Source: Bacteroidia bacterium (GTDB lineage: Bacteria; Bacteroidota; Bacteroidia; Bacteroidales; Paludibacteraceae). From it: DNA of 30,390 nt. Numbering within the stretch: position 1 is the first letter of the stretch; each line of letters opens with the position of its first letter. The translations under genes and the position numbers were made by a program. Under the pieces are notes generated by a model. It did no database searches. It saw only the letters and a list, made by a program, of their open reading frames with translations, and was not told the origin of the DNA. Below, piece by piece: positions 16,335-24,235 of the stretch. The stretch is taken from the NCBI GenBank assembly GCA_021152555.1, contig JAGKVE010000018.1:1-30390 (forward strand), written 5' to 3'.

Positions 16335-16366
16335 CAAAATTACTGCTTTTTTTTGATATATGCAAA
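16335..16366 (-). promoter_or_regulatory. Promoter of the rsfS-ftsH-M16-lpxB run
   Basis: On the minus strand: TTTG (16366-16363), 20-bp spacer, TAATTTTG (16342-16335). The -33 region TTTGCATATATCAA is identical to that of rmlA, with a run of A following. It starts just after the nucleoside-kinase stop, so the downstream run can be transcribed independently of tdk-priA. Confidence 0.87.
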
Positions 16367-16370
16367 TTAT

Positions 16371-16390
16371 TAGGATAAAAATTTATCCTA
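16371..16390. repeat. 20-bp palindrome across the nucleoside-kinase stop codon
   Basis: TAGGATAAA-AA-TTTATCCTA: two perfect 9-bp arms. It spans the last codons and stop of the kinase gene and ends 4 bp before the rsfS -33 box. It could be an operator next to the rsfS promoter or an AT-rich terminator stem (on the minus strand there is no T run after it). Confidence 0.5.
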
Positions 16391-17339
16391 CATTGAATTG
16401 GCTGCCGCCTATAAACTCACGTAAAATAGAAGTACGCGGGATAAGTGAAGCTTCCAATCCCTCAAAAAAGCTGAGGTAGAAAAGCAGCCGTTCAGCCGTT
16501 TTATACTCATCTGAAGCTGCGGGAACGGTTTGTAAAGCAGCCTCAACGGCGTAGCGAATGGCTGGTAGTTCATATATCATAGAGGTGTCAAATTCGACAT
16601 CGGCTTCGTTACGGAACGGTTCTATCCATTTGTGTTCTCCGTTCCGTACTGCTTGCCAGGTAGATATTGTTGTCTGTGGACTTTTTCCTCGAGTGCGCAG
16701 GTCACGGCTCATACGGCGTAGCAGTCGATGTACATGAGTAGGGATCCATGTTTCCCCGTCTAATGAAACAGGGCTCATTGGAGCTGCATAAATCTTGTAC
16801 TTATTCTCCGGTTTGATATGTTCGGTTAAAATGGGATTCAAAGCGTGGATCCCTTCCAAAACTAATATATTATACCGGTGTAGTTGTACGGTAGTGCCGT
16901 CGTATTCGCGTTTCCCAGTGAGGAAATCAAATGTCGGTAATGCGACTTCTTCACCGGCAATGAGACGCCTCAAATCATCTGCTAATTGCACTAAATCAAC
17001 GGCATAAACACTCTCATAATCAGGTTTCCCCTCTGCATCCAAAGGAACTTGTCCGCTTTCCAAAAACCAGTTGTCCAATGATAAAGCCACTGGTTTTTTA
17101 TTATGTTCCAATAACTCCAAGCAAAGACGGTGACTAGTACTTGTCTTGCCGCTGGAAGAAGGTCCTGCCAATAATACAACCCGAATGGGGTAACGGCAGC
17201 TTATTTCAGCCGCGATGCGTTTTAACTGTGCGGCATGGTAATTTTCACCCTCCGCTACCAGTTCTGCCGCATGACCGGATTCAATCATTTCATTAATGTA
17301 CGCTACCCTACGTTTTTCTGCACTAATCATGTTTGTCAT
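16383..17339 (-). CDS. Nucleoside (uridine-type) kinase, phosphoribulokinase/uridine kinase family, short form
   Basis: P-loop kinase of 318 residues. Walker A is GPSSSGKT at 59-66, followed by SLDNWFLESGQVPLDAEGKPDYES, the pattern of uridine kinase-like enzymes with the base-catalyst Asp, then NILVLEGIHALNP (Walker B-like) and RLLRRMSRDLRTRGKSP, the lid. The common Bacteroidota relatives, as I recall, are about 550 residues with an N-terminal TGS/threonyl-tRNA-synthetase-like part; here only about 50 residues precede the P-loop. Specific substrate is unknown. It is third in the tdk-priA run and its start overlaps the priA stop by 4 bp. ATG codons at residues 1 and 4 are equally possible starts. 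Confidence 0.82.
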   Translation of the reverse strand: MTNMISAEKRRVAYINEMIESGHAAELVAEGENYHAAQLKRIAAEISCRYPIRVVLLAGPSSSGKTSTSHRLCLELLEHNKKPVALSLDNWFLESGQVPLDAEGKPDYESVYAVDLVQLADDLRRLIAGEEVALPTFDFLTGKREYDGTTVQLHRYNILVLEGIHALNPILTEHIKPENKYKIYAAPMSPVSLDGETWIPTHVHRLLRRMSRDLRTRGKSPQTTISTWQAVRNGEHKWIEPFRNEADVEFDTSMIYELPAIRYAVEAALQTVPAASDEYKTAERLLFYLSFFEGLEASLIPRTSILREFIGGSQFNVG

Positions 17340-19345
17340 TGTGGATCTACATCCATTATTATTTTGGTGTTTTTATTCGATGAAATCGACAAGATATGGT
17401 CAATCCCTTCGCTTAATCTACGCTTGGCTTCTTCCATATTTGCTCCTTGTTCAATTCGTAGTGTCAGTTCGCGAATCGAGTATGCCTGTATGCGCTCTAC
17501 CGGAGGGATTATTACGGAAGAAACACGTTTCCCGAAAATTTTTGTCAGGTGCATTTGTAACTGCGTTGCTACAATTTTGATACGTGTACTGTTGTGGTCG
17601 CGCAATTGTAATCGAATAATCCGATAAAACGGGGGATAATTGAATAATTTCCGTTCTTCTATTTGATGGGCATACAGTGCTTTATAGTCATGATTTTGCA
17701 CCATGCCTAATACAGCGTTCCGTGTGTCGAATGTTTGAATCCATACTTCTCCTTTATTTCCTTTCCTGCCTGCGCGTCCTGCAACTTGTTCGAGCATCTG
17801 GAAGGCACGTTCGTAAGCCCGGAAATCAGGTTGGTTGAAAAGCGGATCGGCATTAAGGACGGCAACCAAGCGCACGTCGTCAAAATGTAAACCTTTAGTT
17901 ACCATTTGGGTCCCTACCAAAATGTCACATTCATGGCGGGAAAAGGTATTGATGATGTCCTGATAGGCAGATTTATTTCGTGTTGTATCAAGATCCATTC
18001 TCAAGACGCGTGCTGTAGGGAAAAACATTTGTATCTCATCTTCAATACGCTCTGTTCCGAAACCGACGGCTTTCAGTTCACCTCCGCATCGCGGGCAAAC
18101 AGACGGGACAGGGGTGTGATAACCGCAGTAATGGCATCGTAATTCATGGTCGCGTAAATGCAGTGTCATTGGGACATCGCATTGCACGCAGCGTGGAGGC
18201 TCGCCACAAGAGAGACATTGAAGCTGAGGTGCAAATCCCCGGCGGTTTTGAAAAAGGATAATCTGCTTATTGTCAGCCAGACATTCCCGAATACGTGCTA
18301 TGAGCGGGTCGCTGAAATGACCATGCATCTCTTTGCGTTCGTACTGGCGTTTTAAATCAATCAGTCTGATTTCCGGCAATTCAACCCCTCCAAAACGTTC
18401 GGATAAAGTGACTAAACCATAGATTCCTTTTTGTGCTAAAAAGTACGATTCCATCGATGGTGTGGCGGTTCCTAATAGCACTTTTGCATGGTGCTGTTTT
18501 GCTAATATGATAGATGCCGCACGAGCGTGATAACGCGGAGACGGTTCGGTCTGTTTGTAGCTTGGGTCGTGCTCTTCATCCACAATCACCAACCCCATAT
18601 TCCGGATTGGGAGAAAAATTGCACTGCGTGCCCCAATAACGACATGCGGTTCTGTTCGTCCCGCCTCATGATAGAGGTTCTCGCGTTCTGCTGTTGTGAA
18701 ACGACTGTGATAGACGGTTAGAAGGTCTCCAAAAATACGCTGTAATCGGCTTGTTAATTGTGTGGTCAGTGCTATCTCCGGTACTAAATAAAGAACATTC
18801 TTCCCGGCTTGTAGTTGTTTCTGGATAAGATGGATATAAATGTCCGTTTTCCCGCATGAAGTGACACCATGAAGCAGCACAATATCTTTCCCTTCCTTCC
18901 AAAAGCTTTCGATTTCATCGGCACTTTTTGATTGTGCTGTAGATAAATTATGCATGGGTTCAATAGGTCCGTCATATGGTGCTATCTGTGTCCTTCTTCG
19001 TTTGGGCGGCTCAAGTAACCGTTTGTCTAATTCGGATGGGAGAGCAGCACTCATCACTTCGCCTAAATTGCACATATAATAACGGCTCATCCATTCCCAG
19101 AGAGCTAATTGTTCTTTGGATACAATGGGGGCTGTATCACTGATTGAGCATATAGGTTTTATTTTCCCGACAAAGGAATCGTCTATAGGTTCTTCATGTA
19201 CGCGGAGAACAACTCCACGTACTGTCTTTTTCATTAGTGGCACGATAACGCGTGAACCGATGGGGGGTAGAGACAAACCATCCGGGACGCTATACGTATA
19301 ACAATCTCGGATGGCTAATGGTAGTATGACGTCAATATATCTCAC
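17336..19345 (-). CDS. priA: Primosomal protein N' (PriA helicase), compact form
   Basis: 3'-to-5' helicase that recognises stalled forks and reloads the replisome. In order: N-terminal 3'-end-binding domain (1-105), Walker A GVTSCGKT at 160-167, DEEHD at 256-260, GTATPS, then two zinc sites from eight cysteines (377, 380, 386, 389, 404, 407, 417, 420), and helicase motifs GTQMVTKGLHF and QVAGRAGR. It has 669 residues; E. coli PriA has 732. The linker from the N-terminal domain to Walker A is about 60 residues shorter than in E. coli, so the winged-helix domain seems to be missing. It starts 7 bp after tdk. Confidence 0.96.
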   Translation of the reverse strand: MRYIDVILPLAIRDCYTYSVPDGLSLPPIGSRVIVPLMKKTVRGVVLRVHEEPIDDSFVGKIKPICSISDTAPIVSKEQLALWEWMSRYYMCNLGEVMSAALPSELDKRLLEPPKRRRTQIAPYDGPIEPMHNLSTAQSKSADEIESFWKEGKDIVLLHGVTSCGKTDIYIHLIQKQLQAGKNVLYLVPEIALTTQLTSRLQRIFGDLLTVYHSRFTTAERENLYHEAGRTEPHVVIGARSAIFLPIRNMGLVIVDEEHDPSYKQTEPSPRYHARAASIILAKQHHAKVLLGTATPSMESYFLAQKGIYGLVTLSERFGGVELPEIRLIDLKRQYERKEMHGHFSDPLIARIRECLADNKQIILFQNRRGFAPQLQCLSCGEPPRCVQCDVPMTLHLRDHELRCHYCGYHTPVPSVCPRCGGELKAVGFGTERIEDEIQMFFPTARVLRMDLDTTRNKSAYQDIINTFSRHECDILVGTQMVTKGLHFDDVRLVAVLNADPLFNQPDFRAYERAFQMLEQVAGRAGRKGNKGEVWIQTFDTRNAVLGMVQNHDYKALYAHQIEERKLFNYPPFYRIIRLQLRDHNSTRIKIVATQLQMHLTKIFGKRVSSVIIPPVERIQAYSIRELTLRIEQGANMEEAKRRLSEGIDHILSISSNKNTKIIMDVDPQ

Positions 19346-19352
19346 TCGCCTC

Positions 19353-19949
19353 TTATTGCGAATTATTCTCGCTTTTTATTGCTTTGTTGTAGCATGCTCT
19401 GCAGAGGGGTTCGTAGCTGTCAGTTTCGCCAAGTAGCACCCGTTTGTCGGATGCCACAAGACGGTGACTCACGTATGCCAAATCGCCGCAATGAACACAA
19501 ATGGCATGTGTCTTATAGACATCTTCAGCAATGGCCATCAGTGCAGGCATCGGGCCGAACGGTACTCCCTTGAAATCCATGTCTAATCCGGCCACAATCA
19601 CACGTATGCCGCGTTCTGCCAACTGTTGACATACATCAACGATACCCATATCGAAGAACTGCGCCTCATCAATGCCGACTACATCGATGTCGTCTGCCAT
19701 CAGGAGAATATTCTGACTGCTGTCAACGGGCGTGGATTGGATTACATTGCGGTCATGGCTGACAACATCTTCTTCGCTATAACGGACGTCTATGGCCGGT
19801 TTAAAAATCTCTACGCGCTGTTTGGCAAACTTTGCCCGTTTCATACGACGGATGAGTTCTTCGGTCTTGCCGCTGAACATAGAGCCGCATACTACTTCGA
19901 TAGCACCACGGCGTTGTACAGGCCCCTTTGTGTCACGTTCTGAAAACAT
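19353..19949 (-). CDS. tdk: Thymidine kinase (type II)
   Basis: Phosphorylates thymidine to dTMP in the salvage pathway; cytosolic tetramer. The 198 residues contain the P-loop GSMFSGKT at 22-29, DEAQFF at 94-99 with catalytic Glu95, and the zinc ligands Cys151, Cys154 (CVHC), Cys183 and Cys186 (CRAC). LDMDFKG (122-128) and the lasso-loop region are normal. It is first in the tdk-priA-kinase run, with a promoter and a leader of about 35 nt, and is divergent from pcrA. Confidence 0.97.
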   Translation of the reverse strand: MFSERDTKGPVQRRGAIEVVCGSMFSGKTEELIRRMKRAKFAKQRVEIFKPAIDVRYSEEDVVSHDRNVIQSTPVDSSQNILLMADDIDVVGIDEAQFFDMGIVDVCQQLAERGIRVIVAGLDMDFKGVPFGPMPALMAIAEDVYKTHAICVHCGDLAYVSHRLVASDKRVLLGETDSYEPLCRACYNKAIKSENNSQ

Positions 19950-19989
19950 ATCTGTCTCGTTTAGTTGATTCCGAATTAATAACCGGGTG

Positions 19990-20021
19990 CAAAGGTACGA
20001 AGAAAAATTGAGATATGCAAA
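19990..20021 (-). promoter_or_regulatory. Promoter of the tdk-priA-kinase run
   Basis: Minus strand: TTTG (20021-20018), 20-bp spacer, TACCTTTG (19997-19990). The -33 region reads TTTGCATATCTCAA, close to the rmlA and rsfS boxes. It lies back to back with the pcrA promoter, 23 bp away. Confidence 0.9.
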
Positions 20022-20044
20022 TAAAAAATGTTTTTTTGATAAAA

Positions 20045-20076
20045 TTTGTGCATGTGAAAAAAAAGTAGTACCTTTG
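20045..20076 (+). promoter_or_regulatory. Promoter of pcrA, very close to the start codon
   Basis: TTTG at 20045-20048, 20-bp spacer, TACCTTTG at 20069-20076. The pcrA ATG begins only 9 bp after the box, so the transcript should have a leader of a few nucleotides. Confidence 0.88.
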
Positions 20077-20085
20077 CACTCGGTT

Positions 20086-22344
20086 ATGGATTTTCTTGAT
20101 CAGTTAAATGAAGTTCAGCGCGAGGCGGTCACATGTACGGAAGGCCCCTCACTCATTGTCGCGGGTGCCGGATCCGGCAAGACGCGTGTATTGACATACC
20201 GTGTGGCGTATTTGTTGCAACAAGGTGTGCCTGCGGGGCGTATCATGGCACTTACGTTTACAAACAAGGCTGCGCGAGAGATGAAGGAACGTATAGGACG
20301 GCTTGTTTCCGCGAGTGACGCCCGTTACCTTTGTATGGGAACATTCCATAGTGTGTGTACGCGTCTGTTGCGCCCTGAAGCGGATAAACTGGGTTATACG
20401 CGTGATTTCTCTATATACGATACGTCGGATATGAAGTCCGTAATCAAAACCATCTGCAAAGAGCGCGGATTAGATGAGAAAACATACAAATCTGCCGCCG
20501 TCTTAAATCGAATTTCCATGGCAAAGAATGCGGGAATCACCCCTGCTCAATATGCCGTGCATACACAGTTACTACGAGAGGACCGCGAGCAACGACTGTA
20601 TGAAATTCCGTCCATCTATGAGCAATATCAAGCACGTCTGCGTGCGGCTAACGCGATGGATTTTGATGACCTGTTGGTGCAGACGTTGCTGCTATTGAAT
20701 ACTTTTCCCGAAGTGCGTGAACGTATTCAGCAGCAATTCCGGTATATTCTGGTAGATGAGTATCAGGATACGAACTATATCCAGTTTCTGCTTGTCAAGC
20801 TATTGGCTGAGCCGCAAAATAACATCTGTGTTGTTGGCGATGATGCGCAATCTATATATTCTTTCCGCGGGGCAGATATCCGTAATATTCTTGGATTCCG
20901 GCGTCAATATCCAGGCGCCCGTCTTTTCAAATTAGAGCGTAACTACCGCTCTACGCGCAACATTGTCAATGCCGCTAATTCGCTTATCCATAAGAATGTC
21001 AACCAGATAGAAAAAACGGTTTTCTCGGAAAAAGAGGAGGGTCAGCCGCTTTCTTTGCAACCTTATATGGACGATCGTACAGAGGCGTTAGGTGTCGCAA
21101 CCCAAATACATAAGATGCGACACAAGGGGTACAATTCGTTCTCCGTTCTTTACCGCACGAATGCACAGAGCCGTGTTATAGAAGGCGAGTTGCGCAAACT
21201 CAATATTCCCTATCGTATTTACGGCGGCACATCATTTTATCAGCGCAAGGAAATTAAAGACGCGTTGGGTTATCTGCGTATTGCGGTCAATATGCGTGAT
21301 AATGAGGCTTTACTGCGCATTGTCGGATTCCCGGGGAGAGGGATAGGAGATACCACGATGAAGAAAGTCGCCACCAATGCCATTGAACATCACTGTTGTT
21401 ATTTGGATGTTATGCGCAGTCCGGAAGATACAGGTTTAGAGGTTGGCACAGCGGTTGCCAAGAAACTCAAGACTTTTGCCGCATATATAGATGGTCTCAA
21501 CCGACAGAGCGAAGAGATGGATGCCTTTCATTTTGCAGAGATGGTGCTACGCACCTCGGGGGTGATGACAGCTCTTTCAATGGACAAGTCGCAAGAGGGT
21601 ATTGACCGTGCGCAGAACGTGCAGGAGTTGCTCAATGCCATTCAGGAGTTTGTGGACCAACGGGCAAGTGAAGGCATTGACTACACACCTATCACGGATT
21701 TTCTCAGCGAAGTAAGTCTCCAAACGGACCAGGATGAGAACCTTACAGATACTATGGAGCGCGTCACGCTTATGACTGTGCATGCGGCAAAAGGATTGGA
21801 GTTTCCGGTCGTTTTTATCGTTGGAATGGAGGAAAATCTGTTCCCATCGCAGTTTGCAATTAGACCGGCGGAGGTAGAGGAGGAACGCAGATTGCTTTAC
21901 GTGGCTATAACCCGTGCGATGGAACAGTGTCATCTGTCGTTTGCACGTCAGCGTTTCCGTAACGGCACCGTCACTTTCGCTTCCCCAAGTCGATTCCTCA
22001 ATGATATAGACAAACAGTATTTCGCCATCAATCGATTCTCGAGTACGCCTGCTACCCATAATTCTTTCAGCGCACATGTAATGAACAATATGCCTGCTAT
22101 GCAGCGAGCATTGAATCTAACGAAAGTACCATCTTCTACGTCCCTGCATAAAGGAGCAGAGAGTGACTTGGATTCCTCTGCTTGGAAGCCGGGCGACCGC
22201 GTTTCGCACCGTGTGTTCGGAATCGGTACGGTCACACGCGTTTACCGCGATGAAATCACGGAAAATGACAAGATTGAGATTAAGTTTGACACCCAGGGAA
22301 CAAAGACTTTGCTCCTCTCGCATGCCAAACTCGACAGAGCTTAA
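20086..22344 (+). CDS. pcrA: ATP-dependent DNA helicase PcrA/UvrD (superfamily 1)
   Basis: 3'-to-5' helicase for repair and replication-conflict resolution. The 752 residues show motif I AGAGSGKT (26-33), motif II DEYQDTN, motif III VVGDDAQSIYSFRGAD, motif IV ERNYRST, motif V TVHAAKGLEFPVVFI, motif VI RRLLYVAITRA, and a C-terminal Tudor-like piece (GDRVSHRVFGIGTVTRVY) that contacts RNA polymerase in PcrA. I chose ATG 20086 (MDFLDQLNEVQREAV, the family's usual opening) because the promoter -7 box lies at 20069-20076; the frame is open to 19987 but that part would be upstream of transcription. Its TAA at 22342-22344 overlaps the convergent chromate-transporter stop in the palindrome TTAA. Confidence 0.97.
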   Translation: MDFLDQLNEVQREAVTCTEGPSLIVAGAGSGKTRVLTYRVAYLLQQGVPAGRIMALTFTNKAAREMKERIGRLVSASDARYLCMGTFHSVCTRLLRPEADKLGYTRDFSIYDTSDMKSVIKTICKERGLDEKTYKSAAVLNRISMAKNAGITPAQYAVHTQLLREDREQRLYEIPSIYEQYQARLRAANAMDFDDLLVQTLLLLNTFPEVRERIQQQFRYILVDEYQDTNYIQFLLVKLLAEPQNNICVVGDDAQSIYSFRGADIRNILGFRRQYPGARLFKLERNYRSTRNIVNAANSLIHKNVNQIEKTVFSEKEEGQPLSLQPYMDDRTEALGVATQIHKMRHKGYNSFSVLYRTNAQSRVIEGELRKLNIPYRIYGGTSFYQRKEIKDALGYLRIAVNMRDNEALLRIVGFPGRGIGDTTMKKVATNAIEHHCCYLDVMRSPEDTGLEVGTAVAKKLKTFAAYIDGLNRQSEEMDAFHFAEMVLRTSGVMTALSMDKSQEGIDRAQNVQELLNAIQEFVDQRASEGIDYTPITDFLSEVSLQTDQDENLTDTMERVTLMTVHAAKGLEFPVVFIVGMEENLFPSQFAIRPAEVEEERRLLYVAITRAMEQCHLSFARQRFRNGTVTFASPSRFLNDIDKQYFAINRFSSTPATHNSFSAHVMNNMPAMQRALNLTKVPSSTSLHKGAESDLDSSAWKPGDRVSHRVFGIGTVTRVYRDEITENDKIEIKFDTQGTKTLLLSHAKLDRA

Positions 22345-22904
22345 GCGTAGATGAAATAACCGGCTAATCCGGCAAGAATAATAAGCAAGATAGGGTGACT
22401 GAGAATATCAGTCACCTTGTTTTTTGCAATCTGTGGTAATACGGTTAAGAAGGCAACTACAGCAAAAATAATCCAACTAATAAAATCGATGAAATTGGCC
22501 GGTTTGATCAGCATTAATGCTGCCGAACCAATCAGACCAATGACAGTGAAGCGAAGCATGCGCATCGTTTGCTCGAAATAGGGGTTGCCCTGAAAGCGTC
22601 GACTGAGCCGGAAATAGACTTTGCATATGCTCAACATGATGATCAGGCTGGGCAGGATGATAGCACTCGTAGCAATCACGCTGCCCCATAACCCGGCAGT
22701 CGTATAACCGACGTAAGTAGCGCAATTTATCCCGATGGGACCGGGGGTTACTTGACTGACGGCGACGATATCGACGAATTCTTGCTGGCTCATCCATCCA
22801 TACTGCTCAACCTCCATCTGTATCAGGGAGAGGATAGCCAGACCTCCGCCGAAACCGAACAGGCCTATTTTGAAAAATGACAGGAAGAGTTGCAGGTAAA
22901 TCAT
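22341..22904 (-). CDS. Chromate transporter family (ChrA) domain protein, second subunit
   Basis: Membrane protein of 187 residues with about six hydrophobic segments and the ChrA signature: FGFGGGLAIL near the start and SQVTPGPIGINCATYVG. In many bacteria ChrA is one protein of two homologous halves; here it is two short genes, this being one half. It may export chromate or another oxyanion, but many CHR proteins have no shown substrate. Its ATG overlaps the stop of the first half (ATGA) and its stop meets pcrA. Confidence 0.85.
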   Translation of the reverse strand: MIYLQLFLSFFKIGLFGFGGGLAILSLIQMEVEQYGWMSQQEFVDIVAVSQVTPGPIGINCATYVGYTTAGLWGSVIATSAIILPSLIIMLSICKVYFRLSRRFQGNPYFEQTMRMLRFTVIGLIGSAALMLIKPANFIDFISWIIFAVVAFLTVLPQIAKNKVTDILSHPILLIILAGLAGYFIYA

Positions 22905-23473
22905 CTCTTCCTCCTTTCCATAATATCAATGATGACAAGTGTGAGAACTATCGTAGCGGCAATGATCCAAACGGGATTGACGTGTCCGAGCCAAATAAGG
23001 AGTGCCGCCGTTAAAGAGATAAGCAGCGGCAAAGCGTTGCGGCACGTCTTTTCCTTCGATGAGGGATGAGTAGTGACGGCAGTCTTAGCCATCTTCACTA
23101 AGGGCGCAGCGATGAGGGCGACAACGGCCGGGCGGATTCCCTTGAAAACGGCTTCTACGGCAGGTATTTCTTTCCATTCCCGGAATACCATGGCGATGGC
23201 TAATATGATAAGGAAAGAAGGGAGTACTGCTCCTAACACAGCGCCGGCAACCCCTTTCCATCCCCCGATACGCCAACCGATGAAGATGGCAGAATTGACG
23301 GCAATGAGCCCAGGCGCCGCTTGAGCGAGGGCAATCATATTAAGAAATTCTTCTTCGTCTATCCAGCCTTTACGGTCAACGACCTCCCGTTGGATAAGGG
23401 GTAACATAGCGTACCCTCCGCCAAGAGTGAAGGTTCCTATTTTCAGATATGTCCAAAATAATTGGAAAAACAA
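22901..23473 (-). CDS. Chromate transporter family (ChrA) domain protein, first subunit
   Basis: Membrane protein of 190 residues, homologous to its downstream neighbour. It shows TLGGGYAMLPLIQREVV and AQAAPGLIAVNSAIFIGW, the same two ChrA signatures with Gly-rich turn and PGxxxxN motif. A long loop (about 133-148, rich in Thr, Ser and Lys) precedes the last two helices. It starts 3 bp after the udk stop, so it is co-transcribed with udk. The pair probably forms a heterodimer with opposite topology. Confidence 0.87.
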   Translation of the reverse strand: MFFQLFWTYLKIGTFTLGGGYAMLPLIQREVVDRKGWIDEEEFLNMIALAQAAPGLIAVNSAIFIGWRIGGWKGVAGAVLGAVLPSFLIILAIAMVFREWKEIPAVEAVFKGIRPAVVALIAAPLVKMAKTAVTTHPSSKEKTCRNALPLLISLTAALLIWLGHVNPVWIIAATIVLTLVIIDIMERRKR

Positions 23474-23476
23474 TTC

Positions 23477-24094
23477 TCAATCTCTCTCCCTAAGTTGCTG
23501 CTTGACAAATTTGGCGAGCATGTTTATTGCCGCATTGTTGTGTCCGCCTTGCGGCACGATGACGTCCGCATAGCGTTTACAGGGTTCGATAAACTGTTCG
23601 TGCATCGGTTTGAGTACGCGCTGATAGCGTTCGATAACCTGCTCGGCAGTACGTCCGCGTTCCATCACGTCGCGTTTCATGACGCGCATCAGACGGTCGT
23701 CCGCGTCGGCGTCCACGAATATCTTCAAGTCCATTTGCTCGCGCATCTTGGGGTCACGTAGCGCCATAATCCCCTCTACGACAATCACTTCGCGTGGCTC
23801 TATATGAATCGTTTCCTCCTGACGGGTACAGGTGATGTACGAATAAATCGGCTGCTCGATGGGCTTCCCCTCTTTCAACAAAGAAATGTGATGACAAAGC
23901 AGACTCCAATCGAATGCGTCAGGATGGTCAAAGTTGATGTTCTGACGCTCCTCGACGGGAACATTACTGCTGTCTTTGTAGTACGAATCTTGGGGGATGA
24001 CTACCACTTCGCCTTTCGGAAGGCGCTCTATCAGTTTCCTGACTACCGTTGTTTTACCCGAGCCGGTACCGCCCGCAATGCCGATAATAAACAT
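23477..24094 (-). CDS. udk: Uridine kinase (Udk)
   Basis: Phosphorylates uridine and cytidine to UMP and CMP in pyrimidine salvage. The 205 residues begin MFIIGIAGGTGSGKTTVV with P-loop GGTGSGKT at 8-15; then VIPQDSYYKD, NFDHPDAFDW (the substrate-binding Asp and Phe), IEPREVIVVEGIMAL, FVDADADDRLMRVMKRDV and the C-terminal PQGGHNNAAINML. ATG 24094 is chosen because it begins with the conserved N-terminus and the promoter -7 box lies at 24130-24123; the frame is open to 24145 but would cross the promoter. It is first in a run with the two ChrA genes. Confidence 0.96.
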   Translation of the reverse strand: MFIIGIAGGTGSGKTTVVRKLIERLPKGEVVVIPQDSYYKDSSNVPVEERQNINFDHPDAFDWSLLCHHISLLKEGKPIEQPIYSYITCTRQEETIHIEPREVIVVEGIMALRDPKMREQMDLKIFVDADADDRLMRVMKRDVMERGRTAEQVIERYQRVLKPMHEQFIEPCKRYADVIVPQGGHNNAAINMLAKFVKQQLRERD

Positions 24095-24122
24095 AAAGAA
24101 GAGTGTTTGTTTAATCGGGGTG

Positions 24123-24154
24123 CAAAGATACAATAAAATTCGCATATATGCAAG
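24123..24154 (-). promoter_or_regulatory. Promoter of the udk-chrA run
   Basis: Minus strand: CTTG (24154-24151), 20-bp spacer, TATCTTTG (24130-24123). The -33 region is CTTGCATATATGCG, containing the palindrome GCATATATGC. Leader of about 25 nt to udk. Confidence 0.8.
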
Positions 24155-24179
24155 TTTTTGGCGTTAAAAATAACTTTTA

Positions 24180-24211
24180 TTTGTTCATTTCAAATAATTT
24201 TTGTACTTTTG
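24180..24211 (+). promoter_or_regulatory. Promoter of the M13 peptidase gene
   Basis: TTTG at 24180-24183, 20-bp spacer, TACTTTTG at 24204-24211; the leader is about 20 nt. It is divergent from the udk promoter. Confidence 0.85.
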
Positions 24212-24235
24212 CAGTCGATTTTACAAATTTAACGT

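Noticed and set aside
19987..20085. Longer pcrA start at 19987
   Set aside because: The region contains the tdk and pcrA promoters.
24095..24145. Longer udk start at 24145
   Set aside because: It crosses the udk -7 box.
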